From Candidatus Bipolaricaulota bacterium (GTDB lineage Bacteria; Bipolaricaulota; Bipolaricaulia; RBG-16-55-9; DRXL01), in NCBI GenBank assembly GCA_023512665.1, contig JAILZC010000025.1, forward strand, positions 1 to 8,763: 8,763 nucleotides of DNA, in the 5' to 3' direction. The notes below the pieces were generated by a model. It was not told where the DNA came from. It did not search any database and saw only the letters and a list, made by a program, of their open reading frames with translations. The position numbers and the translations under genes were made by a program. Below, in pieces: positions 1 to 6,075 of this stretch; the stretch's first letter is position 1, and each line of letters starts with the position of its first letter.

Positions 1-704
1 GTGCGGAGATCATCATTCACCTGGCGGGGGTGCATCGAGGGCCACGCGACCTAATCTATCGGACCAACGCCGAAGGGACAGCGCGACTCATTGAAGCTGC
101 TCAGGGGGCGAAAAAAATTCTCTATCTCAGCACGGTGACGGCTGCAGAGAAGCCGGCTTGGCCCTATGCGCATTCTGTGTGGCTTGCCGAGCAGGCGATC
201 CGCCAGAGTTCTCTGAACTACACGATCTTGCGCTGCTCGGTGATCGTTGGGAAAGACGACCCGTTCTTAGGGGGTATCGTGCGCATGGCGCAGCGATGGC
301 CGGTCGTGCCCATTGTCGGCTCTGGAGAAACACAATTTCAGCCGATCTCGGTGCATGACCTCGTGCGCTGTATTCTCATAGCGATCTCCAGTGACAAATA
401 CGACAACAGAACGCTGAGCATCGGCGGCCCGGAGATCCTCTCGTATGAGCAGATCGTCCGTATAGTCTTAGAAGTTTTGAGCATAGACAAGCGCACGATC
501 TCTCTGCCGAGGCGGGCGACGCGCTTCTGTGTACGCTGGCTGGAACGGTTTGGAATCCAGACGCCCTTCGCGCCGGGGCACTTCCTCTCGCGCGATCACA
601 TTGCGCAAAGCTCAACGGTCATCGCCGACGAGTTCGGCTTCCGCCCGCAGACGCTGCGCGAGCTTCTGTGGGGTTGCGCGCCCGCAGAGAAATCGGTACT
701 GTAA
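1..704 (+). CDS. Atypical SDR / NAD(P)-binding epimerase-like protein, 5' truncated by window edge
   Basis: The reading frame is open from position 3 and its first visible residues (AEIIIHLAGV) match the beta-strand and HLAG motif of extended short-chain dehydrogenases. The GTG at 30 is therefore internal, and the first Rossmann part with the GxxGxxG motif lies outside the window. The visible part has the downstream Rossmann strand (ILYLSTVTA), then PYAHSVWLAEQAI, and the LNYTILRCSVIVG strand-turn typical of NmrA/NDUFA9-like and UDP-sugar epimerase-like proteins. The C-terminal half (FQPISVHDLVRCI, then LSIGGPEILSYEQIV) also fits that group. The catalytic Y-x3-K motif appears as Tyr (165-167) followed four residues later by Val (177-179), so the active-site Lys is missing. 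This suggests an atypical member that binds a nucleotide without classical dehydrogenase chemistry. The substrate is unknown. It ends 33 bp before the S1-domain gene. Confidence 0.75.
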   Translation, partial: AEIIIHLAGVHRGPRDLIYRTNAEGTARLIEAAQGAKKILYLSTVTAAEKPAWPYAHSVWLAEQAIRQSSLNYTILRCSVIVGKDDPFLGGIVRMAQRWPVVPIVGSGETQFQPISVHDLVRCILIAISSDKYDNRTLSIGGPEILSYEQIVRIVLEVLSIDKRTISLPRRATRFCVRWLERFGIQTPFAPGHFLSRDHIAQSSTVIADEFGFRPQTLRELLWGCAPAEKSVL

Positions 705-723
705 AAAGATTAGGAAACGGACG

Positions 724-732
724 AAAGGAGGG
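724..732 (+). promoter_or_regulatory. Strong Shine-Dalgarno site for the S1-domain gene
   Basis: AAAGGAGGG lies 5 nt before the ATG at 738. It is among the best ribosome-binding sites in the window and fixes the start of the S1-domain protein. No convincing promoter is visible in the 33-bp gap after the preceding gene, so read-through from upstream is likely. Confidence 0.8.
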
Positions 733-737
733 TCTCT

Positions 738-1286
738 ATGGAGCTGCACCCAGAAGAATCGGTCGTCGGCGAGATCACGGCGATCAAGCCCTACGGGGCG
801 TTCGTGAGATTGGTCACCGGCGACCAGGGGATGATCCACATCTCGGAGGTCGCCACGGAGTACGTGCGCGACATCTCGCAGTATCTCACGGTGGGGCAAC
901 AGGTCGTTGTCAAGGTCATCGGGCGCAACGAAGAGGGCAAGTATAATCTATCCCTGAAGCGGGTCTCGCGGCAAGACCACGACGCGGCGCTCTTTCATAA
1001 TGAGGTGACCCAAGTCAAGAAGGCCCTCGACGAGCGCCTGGCCACGCTCGATGACTCTGTGAAAGAGTTCATCGCGCGGCGGGAGCGCCGCCCCGCGCGG
1101 GAGTCGCTCACGACGTGGATCGCCAGCATGAGGCGCGAGAAGCACGAGCTGGAGCGCCATCAGCAGAAACGGATGCGCTTCTACGCCCCCGACTGGCACC
1201 AGCTCGCCGAGAACGGCCCAGCACCATCTCTTCCAGAAGAGAACGACGACAGTGAAAGAGCAGAAGAGAGTGAAGACCGTGAGTGA
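738..1286 (+). CDS. S1-domain RNA-binding protein (YugI/GSP13-CvfD-like) with long charged C-terminal tail
   Basis: Residues about 7-74 form one S1 (OB-fold) RNA-binding domain. The signature elements are VVGEITAIKPYGAFVRL, GMIHISEV and VGQQVVVKVIGRNEEGKYNLSLKRV. Small stand-alone S1 proteins of this kind (B. subtilis YugI/GSP13, Listeria and Staphylococcus CvfD-type) associate with ribosomes or regulate translation. They are usually about 120-140 aa, whereas this one is 182 aa. Residues about 85-182 are a highly charged, probably helical tail (DERLATLDDSVKEFIARRERR, then acidic PEENDDSERAEESEDRE) with no domain I recognise. The 3' end overlaps the next gene, so translation of the two is probably coupled. 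The family call is firm; the specific role is inferred. Confidence 0.85.
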   Translation: MELHPEESVVGEITAIKPYGAFVRLVTGDQGMIHISEVATEYVRDISQYLTVGQQVVVKVIGRNEEGKYNLSLKRVSRQDHDAALFHNEVTQVKKALDERLATLDDSVKEFIARRERRPARESLTTWIASMRREKHELERHQQKRMRFYAPDWHQLAENGPAPSLPEENDDSERAEESEDRE

Positions 1287-1815
1287 GAGGACCGTAGCAT
1301 CGCAGCGGGTCTTTGCCGGACGGCTCTTGACCGTGCGCGTGGACGACGTAACACTCGAGGATGGGCGGCGCACGACCCGCGAGATCGTGGAGCACCCTGG
1401 CGCGGTCGCCATCGTTGCTGTCCAAGGGGAGGGCAACGCCCAGCGGGTCGCACTTGTCCGGCAATTTCGCAAAGCCGCGGAGCAATTTTTGCTAGAGATT
1501 CCGGCGGGGACGCTCGAACAGGACGAAGAACCCCTGGCGTGCGCGCAGCGCGAGCTTAGAGAAGAGACGGGGTTGGTCGCGCGTCACTGGGCGCACCTGC
1601 AGACGTTCTACACCGCGCCCGGCTTTTGCACAGAGAAGATGTGGCTCTATCTCGCCCAGGACGTGCAGCCCGCCCCAGAGAGCCGTGTTGCTGACGACGA
1701 ACAGATCGAGGTCTGTTTTTACTCGCGCGCCCAAGTGAGAGAGATGCTGCGATCGGGGCAGTTTCACGATGCCAAGACGTTGGTGGGGCTGTTGTGGTGG
1801 GTGTACGCGCTCTAA
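1270..1815 (+). CDS. Nudix hydrolase, ADP-ribose pyrophosphatase family
   Basis: A complete Nudix box, G-x5-E-x7-RE-U-x-EE-x-G-U, lies at residues 80-102, with metal-binding RE..EE at about 94-99. The flanking motifs REIVEHPGAVAIVAV, VRQFRKAAEQFLLEIPAG and YTAPGFCTE (about 114-122) are characteristic of NudF/ADP-ribose pyrophosphatases, which hydrolyse ADP-ribose to AMP and ribose 5-phosphate in the cytoplasm. I placed the start at GTG 1270 because the resulting N-terminus (MKTVSERTVASQRVF) aligns residue for residue with the N-terminus I recall for B. subtilis NudF. GTG at 1252 or 1279 are alternatives. None has a strong Shine-Dalgarno, and all overlap the end of the S1-domain gene, which suggests translational coupling. 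The length (181 aa) is normal. Sugar-nucleotide specificity variants cannot be excluded. Confidence 0.9.
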   Translation: MKTVSERTVASQRVFAGRLLTVRVDDVTLEDGRRTTREIVEHPGAVAIVAVQGEGNAQRVALVRQFRKAAEQFLLEIPAGTLEQDEEPLACAQRELREETGLVARHWAHLQTFYTAPGFCTEKMWLYLAQDVQPAPESRVADDEQIEVCFYSRAQVREMLRSGQFHDAKTLVGLLWWVYAL

Positions 1816-1820
1816 AGAAT

Positions 1821-3089
1821 ATGCTCGAGATTCAGCGACGCTCCGAAGCGCAGTTGCTCCAGATGGCTCGGCACTTCTTCGATGAGGCCGCAGCCCGATT
1901 GGGGCTGGAGACCTCGTTGCGCGAGCTGCTGCGCTATCCGAAGCGCAAGCTGATCGTGGGGTTCCCCCTACAGATGGACTCTGGGGAGGTGTGTTATATT
2001 GAGGGGTATCGGGTGCAACATCACTCTGTTTTAGGGCCGTGCAAGGGCGGGGTGCGCTATCACCCCGAGGTGACCTTAGAGGAGATCGAGGCGCTGGCGA
2101 TCTTGGCGACGTGGGAGGCGGCACTGCTGGGGGTGCCGCTCAGCGGGGCCAAGGGCGGCGTCCGGTGCGACCCCAAAACGCTCTCTGTGGGGGAGCTGGA
2201 GCGCCTCACGCGACGATATACAGCCGAAATCGCTCCGCTGATCGGCCCGGAGCGAGACATCCCCGAGCCCGATCTCTACACCAGTGAGCGCGAGATGGCC
2301 TGGATGCTCGACACCCTCAGTATGCATGCGCACGGGCGCTACATGGCTCCGGCGGTGACGGGCAAGCCGCTGCTGTTGGGAGGCTCGCCAGGGCGGGATG
2401 TGGCGAGCGGGCGCGGCGCGTTCTTCATCGCCACGGAAGCCCTCAAATCTTTAGAAATCCCTGTCGCCGGGGCGACGGTTGCGATGCAAGGCTTCGGCCA
2501 TGCTGGCACAAGCTTCGCGCGCTTTATCACAGAAGCCGGGGCAAAAGTGATCGCCGTGAGCGATTCGTCGGGGGGCGTCTTTGCCGAGCGCGGGTTGGAT
2601 ATTCTCGCCCTGATCGAGCACAAGCGCAGCACGGGGAGCGTGCGCAACTTTCCTGGCGCTGCCCCTATCTCCAACGAAGAACTGCTCACCCTGCGCTGCG
2701 ATCTGCTTGTTCCCGCAGCGATGGAGAACCAGCTCACGGAGGCAAACGCAGGCTTGGTAAAAGCCCGGTCTATCTTAGAGATCGCCAACGGGCCGACGAC
2801 CCTTGAGGCCGACAGGATCTTGTACGAGCGCGGGATTCTCGTGGTGCCGGATATTTTGGCCAACGCTGGCGGGATGGCCGTCAGCTACTTCGAATGGGTT
2901 CAGGGCCATAGCGGCTATAGCTGGGGCGCGGAGCATATAGAGAGATTGCTCTATCAGTGTATGAGCCGGGCGTATCAAACAGTGCAAGCAGTGTGCGAGC
3001 ACGAGAACACGGACTTGCGCACGGCAGCGTACTGCGTCGCAGTGGATCGTGTGGCCACGGCGGCGCGCGCCCGTGGGCTGTATGCCTAA
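1821..3089 (+). CDS. gdhA: Glu/Leu/Phe/Val dehydrogenase family protein, most like glutamate dehydrogenase
   Basis: The 422-aa product matches hexameric glutamate dehydrogenases along its length. Visible landmarks are GPCKGGVRYHP (substrate Lys75), PLSGAKGGV (catalytic Lys111), DIPEPDLYT (catalytic Asp151), VTGKPLLLGGSPGRDVASGRG, the Rossmann motif GFGHAG (about 224-229), NGPTT, and NAGGMAVSYFEWVQ. The family reaction is reversible oxidative deamination of glutamate to 2-oxoglutarate with NAD(P). I chose ATG 1821, 5 nt after the Nudix stop, because the open frame further upstream lies inside that gene. One oddity is that the normally conserved Lys in the MTWK segment is Glu99 here (GAG at 2115-2117), and the glycine-rich PxGGGKGG is PLSGAKGG. 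The protein may therefore have altered substrate use or be a regulatory-type subunit. The family is certain; activity on glutamate is likely but unproven. Confidence 0.88.
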   Translation: MLEIQRRSEAQLLQMARHFFDEAAARLGLETSLRELLRYPKRKLIVGFPLQMDSGEVCYIEGYRVQHHSVLGPCKGGVRYHPEVTLEEIEALAILATWEAALLGVPLSGAKGGVRCDPKTLSVGELERLTRRYTAEIAPLIGPERDIPEPDLYTSEREMAWMLDTLSMHAHGRYMAPAVTGKPLLLGGSPGRDVASGRGAFFIATEALKSLEIPVAGATVAMQGFGHAGTSFARFITEAGAKVIAVSDSSGGVFAERGLDILALIEHKRSTGSVRNFPGAAPISNEELLTLRCDLLVPAAMENQLTEANAGLVKARSILEIANGPTTLEADRILYERGILVVPDILANAGGMAVSYFEWVQGHSGYSWGAEHIERLLYQCMSRAYQTVQAVCEHENTDLRTAAYCVAVDRVATAARARGLYA

Positions 3090-3094
3090 CAGAT

Positions 3095-3880
3095 ATGCGC
3101 ATCGTCTCGTTAGCTAGTGGCAGCAGCGGAAACTGCACTCTTATAGTCTCTGAGCACACACGGCTGCTCATAGACGCGGGCATCTCCCGACGGCAAATCT
3201 TACAAAAACTTGAGAAAGTATTGGGGCTGCTGCCGCGCATTGACGCGATTCTCATCACTCATGAGCACACCGATCACACCAGCGGCTTGGGGAAGGCTGC
3301 GCGGGCTTTCCAGTGCCCAATCTACGCCAGCGAGGGCACTGCGCCGTTGGTAGAGTCGCTGCTCACGGGCGGAGAGAGACTTCTTACGTTCAAACTGGGA
3401 AAAAATTTTCAGATCCGCGATCTCTCTATCGCGCCGTTTCCCATCCCGCACGACGCCGCCGAGCCCTGCGGCTTTGTCATCGAAGAAGAGTCGCTCTTTC
3501 AGAGCATCAACAAGCGTATCGCCCTTGCTACCGATCTGGGGACGGTCACCGAAGAGATCCGGAAGTATCTCTTAGAATGCGATCTGGTCATGCTCGAGGC
3601 CAATCACGATGTCGAGATGCTGCTCCATGGGAACTATCCCGAAGACCTCAAGCAACGCATCTTGAGCGATGTGGGGCATCTCTCCAATGAAGTTGCTGGG
3701 CAAACTCTTCGGCATTTGGCCGAGCGGGGGCGCCTGCGCGCGGCAGTTCTGATGCACCTCAGCAAAAATAACAACCGTCCGAAGCTGGCGCTGGAGACGG
3801 TGCAGGGACACTTAAACGGCGCAGAAGTCACCGTCGCCGTGGCCCCGCGCGACCGCATGAGCGCGGTCTTCACGGTCTGA
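3095..3880 (+). CDS. walJ: MBL-fold metallohydrolase, WalJ/YycJ (VicX) family
   Basis: The product is 261 aa, the usual length for YycJ/WalJ. It opens with the family's MRIVSLASGSSGNCTLI and carries the metal-binding THEHTDHTSG motif (His56, His58, Asp60, His61), a further His in PIPHD (119), Asp147 in ALATDLG, and the family hallmark LEANHDVEML...LKQRILSDVGHLSNE (about 168-199), plus LMHLSKNNN (His221). These proteins are dinuclear-metal nucleases or phosphodiesterases, linked in Firmicutes to the WalRK cell-wall regulon and DNA replication fidelity. No walRK genes are adjacent here. The ATG at 3095 follows the dehydrogenase stop by 5 nt with no obvious Shine-Dalgarno, so translation probably depends on coupling. 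The longer open frame upstream lies inside the dehydrogenase gene and does not belong to the family. Its last 11 bp overlap the convergent ftsI end. Confidence 0.9.
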   Translation: MRIVSLASGSSGNCTLIVSEHTRLLIDAGISRRQILQKLEKVLGLLPRIDAILITHEHTDHTSGLGKAARAFQCPIYASEGTAPLVESLLTGGERLLTFKLGKNFQIRDLSIAPFPIPHDAAEPCGFVIEEESLFQSINKRIALATDLGTVTEEIRKYLLECDLVMLEANHDVEMLLHGNYPEDLKQRILSDVGHLSNEVAGQTLRHLAERGRLRAAVLMHLSKNNNRPKLALETVQGHLNGAEVTVAVAPRDRMSAVFTV

Positions 3881-5588
3881 TGCGATCCAACGCGATGAGC
3901 TGCTGCGCGATCTCTCTAAAAATTGGCGCGGCGGTCTCGCTGCCGTAGTACTCTCTGCCGCCGGGCTCGTCCAGAACGATCAAGATCAGATACTTCGGCG
4001 CTTCCGCCGGGAAAAACCCCTCGAACGACGCGACGTACTTGCCCTTGACGTAGCCCTGGCCGGGCACGGCCTTTTGGGCTGTGCCCGTCTTGGCCGCGAT
4101 AGCGTAGCCCTCGATCTGCGCGAGCACTCCTGTGCCGGAGCGCACCGTCTCGATCATCATCTCGGTGAGCTGGCGGCAGCTCGTTTCGGAAGCTACTCTC
4201 TCTCCCTGGGACCTCTCCCCCGGCCCCTCCCCTAAAGGGGGAGGGGAGCTTCCCTTTCCCTTGAAGGAAGGGGACAAAGGGGTTAGGTCTGCTGAGTGAG
4301 AAGCCACGATCCGTGGACGCACTACTCTTCCGCCGTTGGCGATCATCGCCACGCGCGAAGCGAGCTGAATCGCCGTCACCGAGACCGATTGCCCGATAGC
4401 AATCGAGCCGATCTCCAGCGCCGACCATGCCTGTACGGGGGGAAGATACCCCGACACCTCGCCGGGCAGCTCAATCCCCGTCTTCTGCCCAAATCCGTAT
4501 TTTTTCAGGGCCCCGTAGAGACGCTCCTCCCCGAGGCGCTGCGCAATGCGGATCATCGCGGTGTTGATAGAGTTTTTGATGACGTCTTTGGGCGTGACCA
4601 TGCCGTACTCTCTCCCGTCGGCGTTGCGAAAGGTGTGGTGGGCGATCTGATACGTCGCGCTCCCCGAGAGGCGCTCATCGAGCGCGACCACGCTATGTTC
4701 TAGCGCCGCGAGCATCGTAAAGATTTTAAAAGACGAACCCGGCTCGAAGGGATAGACGACCGCAAGATTCTGTCTTTGTTCCGGGCGCGACGATTGAAAA
4801 TTGTTGAGATCATATCGTTTGTCTTGGGCCATAGCTAACACCTCGCCCGTCCAGGGGTCGAGCACCAGAGCGATGCCGGCTTTGGCTTTGTAGCGGCGCA
4901 CCCCGTGGGTGATGGCCTGCTCCGCGATGTGTTGGATGCGGCTGTCTATGGTGAGCGTGAGATCGCGGCCGGGTCGGCCCGCTTGCACCTGGCGCCGCTC
5001 GATCTGGGTGCCGTCGGCCATGCGCACGAAGCTCCAGACAGACTCTGTGCCCTGCAGCTCTTGGTCGAAGAGGAGTTCGATCCCCTCCAAGCCGTGGCCG
5101 TCAATCCCCGTAAAGCCGATGACGTTCGAAGCCAAATCACCGTGGGGGTACTGGCGCGCGCGGTCTTCTAGAAAGATCAGGCCGCGGGCACCGGCTTGGC
5201 GCGCGGCTCTCTCTAACGCTTCGGCCTGTTCCGGGGAGATCGCGCGGGCGATCCACGTGAAATAGCTTGGTCTATAGAGCTTTTCCCGCGCGGTGGCCCT
5301 GGGGATGTTCAGATGGGTGACGAGCAGCCCCTCGAGCAGATCAGGGCGCGTCATGTTATAATTATCTACAGCGACGGAGATGGCGCGCACGTCTTCGGCC
5401 AGAAGCACACCGTTTCTGTCATAGATGCGCCCGCGCAGCGCGGGGATCGTGACCGTGCCCTCTTGGAAGCGCCTGGCGAGCTCGCGCCACTGGTCGGCCT
5501 CGACGACCTGGAGCTGCACCAACCGACCGGCGACAAGCGCGAAAAACCCCATCAGGCAGACGAATACGACCGTAAGCCGTCGGTTCAT
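3870..5588 (-). CDS. ftsI: Class B penicillin-binding protein, FtsI/PBP3-like septal transpeptidase
   Basis: The 572-aa product crosslinks peptidoglycan at the septum as a DD-transpeptidase. It has a short N-terminus, one membrane anchor (about 3-24, LTVVFVCLMGFFALVAG), the pedestal motif RGRIYDRNGVLLA (about 52-64), and a C-terminal transpeptidase domain. The active-site motifs are intact: SSFK with nucleophile Ser285 and Lys288, SIN at 340-342, and KTG at 500-502 followed by TAQK. No PASTA domain is present. I placed the start at ATG 5588; a GTG at 5606 would add six residues but lies inside a palindromic repeat. Residues about 434-459 are low-complexity peptide encoded by another copy of that repeat, lying in the loop before the SETSCRQLTEMM helix and the KTG strand. 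Its position just after ftsL supports FtsI over an elongation-type PBP2. The 3' end overlaps walJ by 11 bp. Confidence 0.93.
   Translation of the reverse strand: MNRRLTVVFVCLMGFFALVAGRLVQLQVVEADQWRELARRFQEGTVTIPALRGRIYDRNGVLLAEDVRAISVAVDNYNMTRPDLLEGLLVTHLNIPRATAREKLYRPSYFTWIARAISPEQAEALERAARQAGARGLIFLEDRARQYPHGDLASNVIGFTGIDGHGLEGIELLFDQELQGTESVWSFVRMADGTQIERRQVQAGRPGRDLTLTIDSRIQHIAEQAITHGVRRYKAKAGIALVLDPWTGEVLAMAQDKRYDLNNFQSSRPEQRQNLAVVYPFEPGSSFKIFTMLAALEHSVVALDERLSGSATYQIAHHTFRNADGREYGMVTPKDVIKNSINTAMIRIAQRLGEERLYGALKKYGFGQKTGIELPGEVSGYLPPVQAWSALEIGSIAIGQSVSVTAIQLASRVAMIANGGRVVRPRIVASHSADLTPLSPSFKGKGSSPPPLGEGPGERSQGERVASETSCRQLTEMMIETVRSGTGVLAQIEGYAIAAKTGTAQKAVPGQGYVKGKYVASFEGFFPAEAPKYLILIVLDEPGGREYYGSETAAPIFREIAQQLIALDRIRP
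4212..4287. repeat. GC-rich palindromic repeat (copy R1) in frame inside ftsI
   Basis: It begins CCTCTCCCCCGG and ends GGGGTTAGG, closely resembling the ends of R2 (CCTCACCCCCG and GGGGTGAGG). Inside is a perfect 9-bp stem, CCCCTCCCC (4224-4232) with GGGGAGGGG (4238-4246) around a 5-nt loop, followed by a second imperfect palindrome (4250-4272). It contributes the Pro/Gly/Ser/Glu-rich segment at FtsI residues about 434-459. The base composition (long G and C runs) differs sharply from flanking coding DNA. It carries no open reading frame of its own and looks like a non-autonomous palindromic element. Confidence 0.8.
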
Positions 5589-5599
5589 AGCTTGTCCCA

Positions 5600-5655
5600 C
5601 CCTCACCCCCGTCCCCTCTCCCCTCTGAGGGAGAGGGGAAAACTAGGGGTGAGGG
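5600..5655. repeat. GC-rich palindromic repeat (copy R2) between ftsL and ftsI
   Basis: It is a nested palindrome. The outer 10-bp arms CCCTCACCCC (5600-5609) and GGGGTGAGGG (5646-5655) pair perfectly. The inner arms CCCCTCTCCC (5613-5622) and GGGAGAGGGG (5629-5638) also pair perfectly around a 6-nt loop. On the minus strand the element encodes the last residues and TAG stop of ftsL and ends 11 nt before the ftsI ATG. It could form a strong RNA hairpin in the ftsL-ftsI message. It shares its start and end sequence with R1. Confidence 0.85.
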
Positions 5656-5915
5656 GCTGGAAGTTTCAGGGTCTTGGGGGGGATCTTCTTCATCCCCAGG
5701 CGTTCTCTTGCAATGCGCTCGATATTCTCCAAGGACCAGACGCGGATGACTTCGAGTTTGAAGCGATCTCGTTGGGCAAGGAGCTCGTCGCGCTCCAGGC
5801 GACTTGCAATGACTTTGCTGGACAGATCCGTGATCTGCCAGCCCTGCCAGACGTACCAGATGGCCAGAGCAGTGATCGCTCCCAGCACGAAGAGAGAGAC
5901 GAAAGACCTACCCAT
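5643..5915 (-). CDS. ftsL: Cell division protein FtsL/DivIC-like (septum formation initiator family)
   Basis: This is a 90-aa bitopic protein. It has a very short cytoplasmic N-terminus, one membrane helix (about residues 4-24, FVSLFVLGAITALAIWYVW), then a coiled-coil-like stretch rich in charged and Leu residues (about 28-57). It ends with the family signature LENIERIARERLGMKK. FtsL-type proteins form a complex with DivIC/FtsB and DivIB/FtsQ that recruits and activates FtsW-FtsI. The sequence alone does not separate FtsL from DivIC/FtsB; the immediate downstream ftsI favours FtsL. ATG 5915 has GAGG (5922-5925) 6 nt upstream. The C-terminus (KLPAPHP and stop) is encoded by palindromic repeat R2, so the original end may have been different. 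The usual upstream neighbours mraZ and rsmH are absent. Confidence 0.82.
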   Translation of the reverse strand: MGRSFVSLFVLGAITALAIWYVWQGWQITDLSSKVIASRLERDELLAQRDRFKLEVIRVWSLENIERIARERLGMKKIPPKTLKLPAPHP

Positions 5916-5927
5916 ACACAGCCTCAG

Positions 5928-5955
5928 CGTATAGCTGGGAGGGGAGAGCCATCAA
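5928..5955 (-). promoter_or_regulatory. Candidate promoter for ftsL-ftsI
   Basis: Read on the minus strand, TTGATG (5950-5955) is followed after 16 bp by TATACG (5928-5933). The predicted start of transcription would be near 5921, leaving almost no leader and excluding the GAGG ribosome-binding site. Either the message starts leaderless or the real promoter lies further upstream. This is a weak candidate. Confidence 0.35.
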
Positions 5956-5996
5956 GGACGCGGGTTACTTGAGGAGTGGGAATCGAAGCAATCGGC

Positions 5997-6025
5997 TTGC
6001 ACCGTGCCCGCCCGTTCGCTACAAT
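5997..6025 (+). promoter_or_regulatory. Sigma-70-type promoter of the rplU-prp-rpmA-obgE operon
   Basis: TTGCAC (5997-6002) and TACAAT (6020-6025) are separated by exactly 17 bp and lie in the divergent intergenic region. Transcription would start near 6032, giving a leader of about 44 nt before the rplU ATG. It is the only good plus-strand promoter in this gap and fits high expression of ribosomal genes. Confidence 0.7.
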
Positions 6026-6075
6026 ATTCAGTGCTCTCAGAGCTATCTTTGTCCAGAAGGATGGTAAGAAATCTT

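Noticed and set aside
1492..2124. 210-aa minus-strand open frame
   Set aside because: It lies antisense to the Nudix and dehydrogenase genes, both with strong family motifs. Its translation is low-complexity (Pro/Arg/Ser-rich) and it has no ribosome site. It is a GC-rich shadow.
2339..2863. 174-aa minus-strand open frame
   Set aside because: It is antisense to the middle of the dehydrogenase and has no recognisable domain. Codon-position shadowing explains it.
3851..3868. GACCGC/GCGGTC hairpin near the walJ end as a terminator
   Set aside because: The 6-bp stem is inside coding sequence and is not followed by a T-run on either strand, so it is probably coincidental.
4212..5655. GC-rich repeats as a CRISPR array or transposon ends
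   Set aside because: There are only two clear copies of different length, no regular spacers, no transposase and no flanking direct repeats visible. They are better described as dispersed palindromic elements.
5313..5972. 219-aa plus-strand open frame across ftsL and the ftsI start
   Set aside because: It is antisense to two recognised division genes and contains the translated palindrome (HPRPLSPLRERG). No family match or ribosome site is apparent.
6033..6043. Small dyad GCTCT-C-AGAGC in the rplU leader as an operator or L21 leader
   Set aside because: The arms are only 5 bp and match no known ribosomal leader that I can identify. The evidence is too weak to call.
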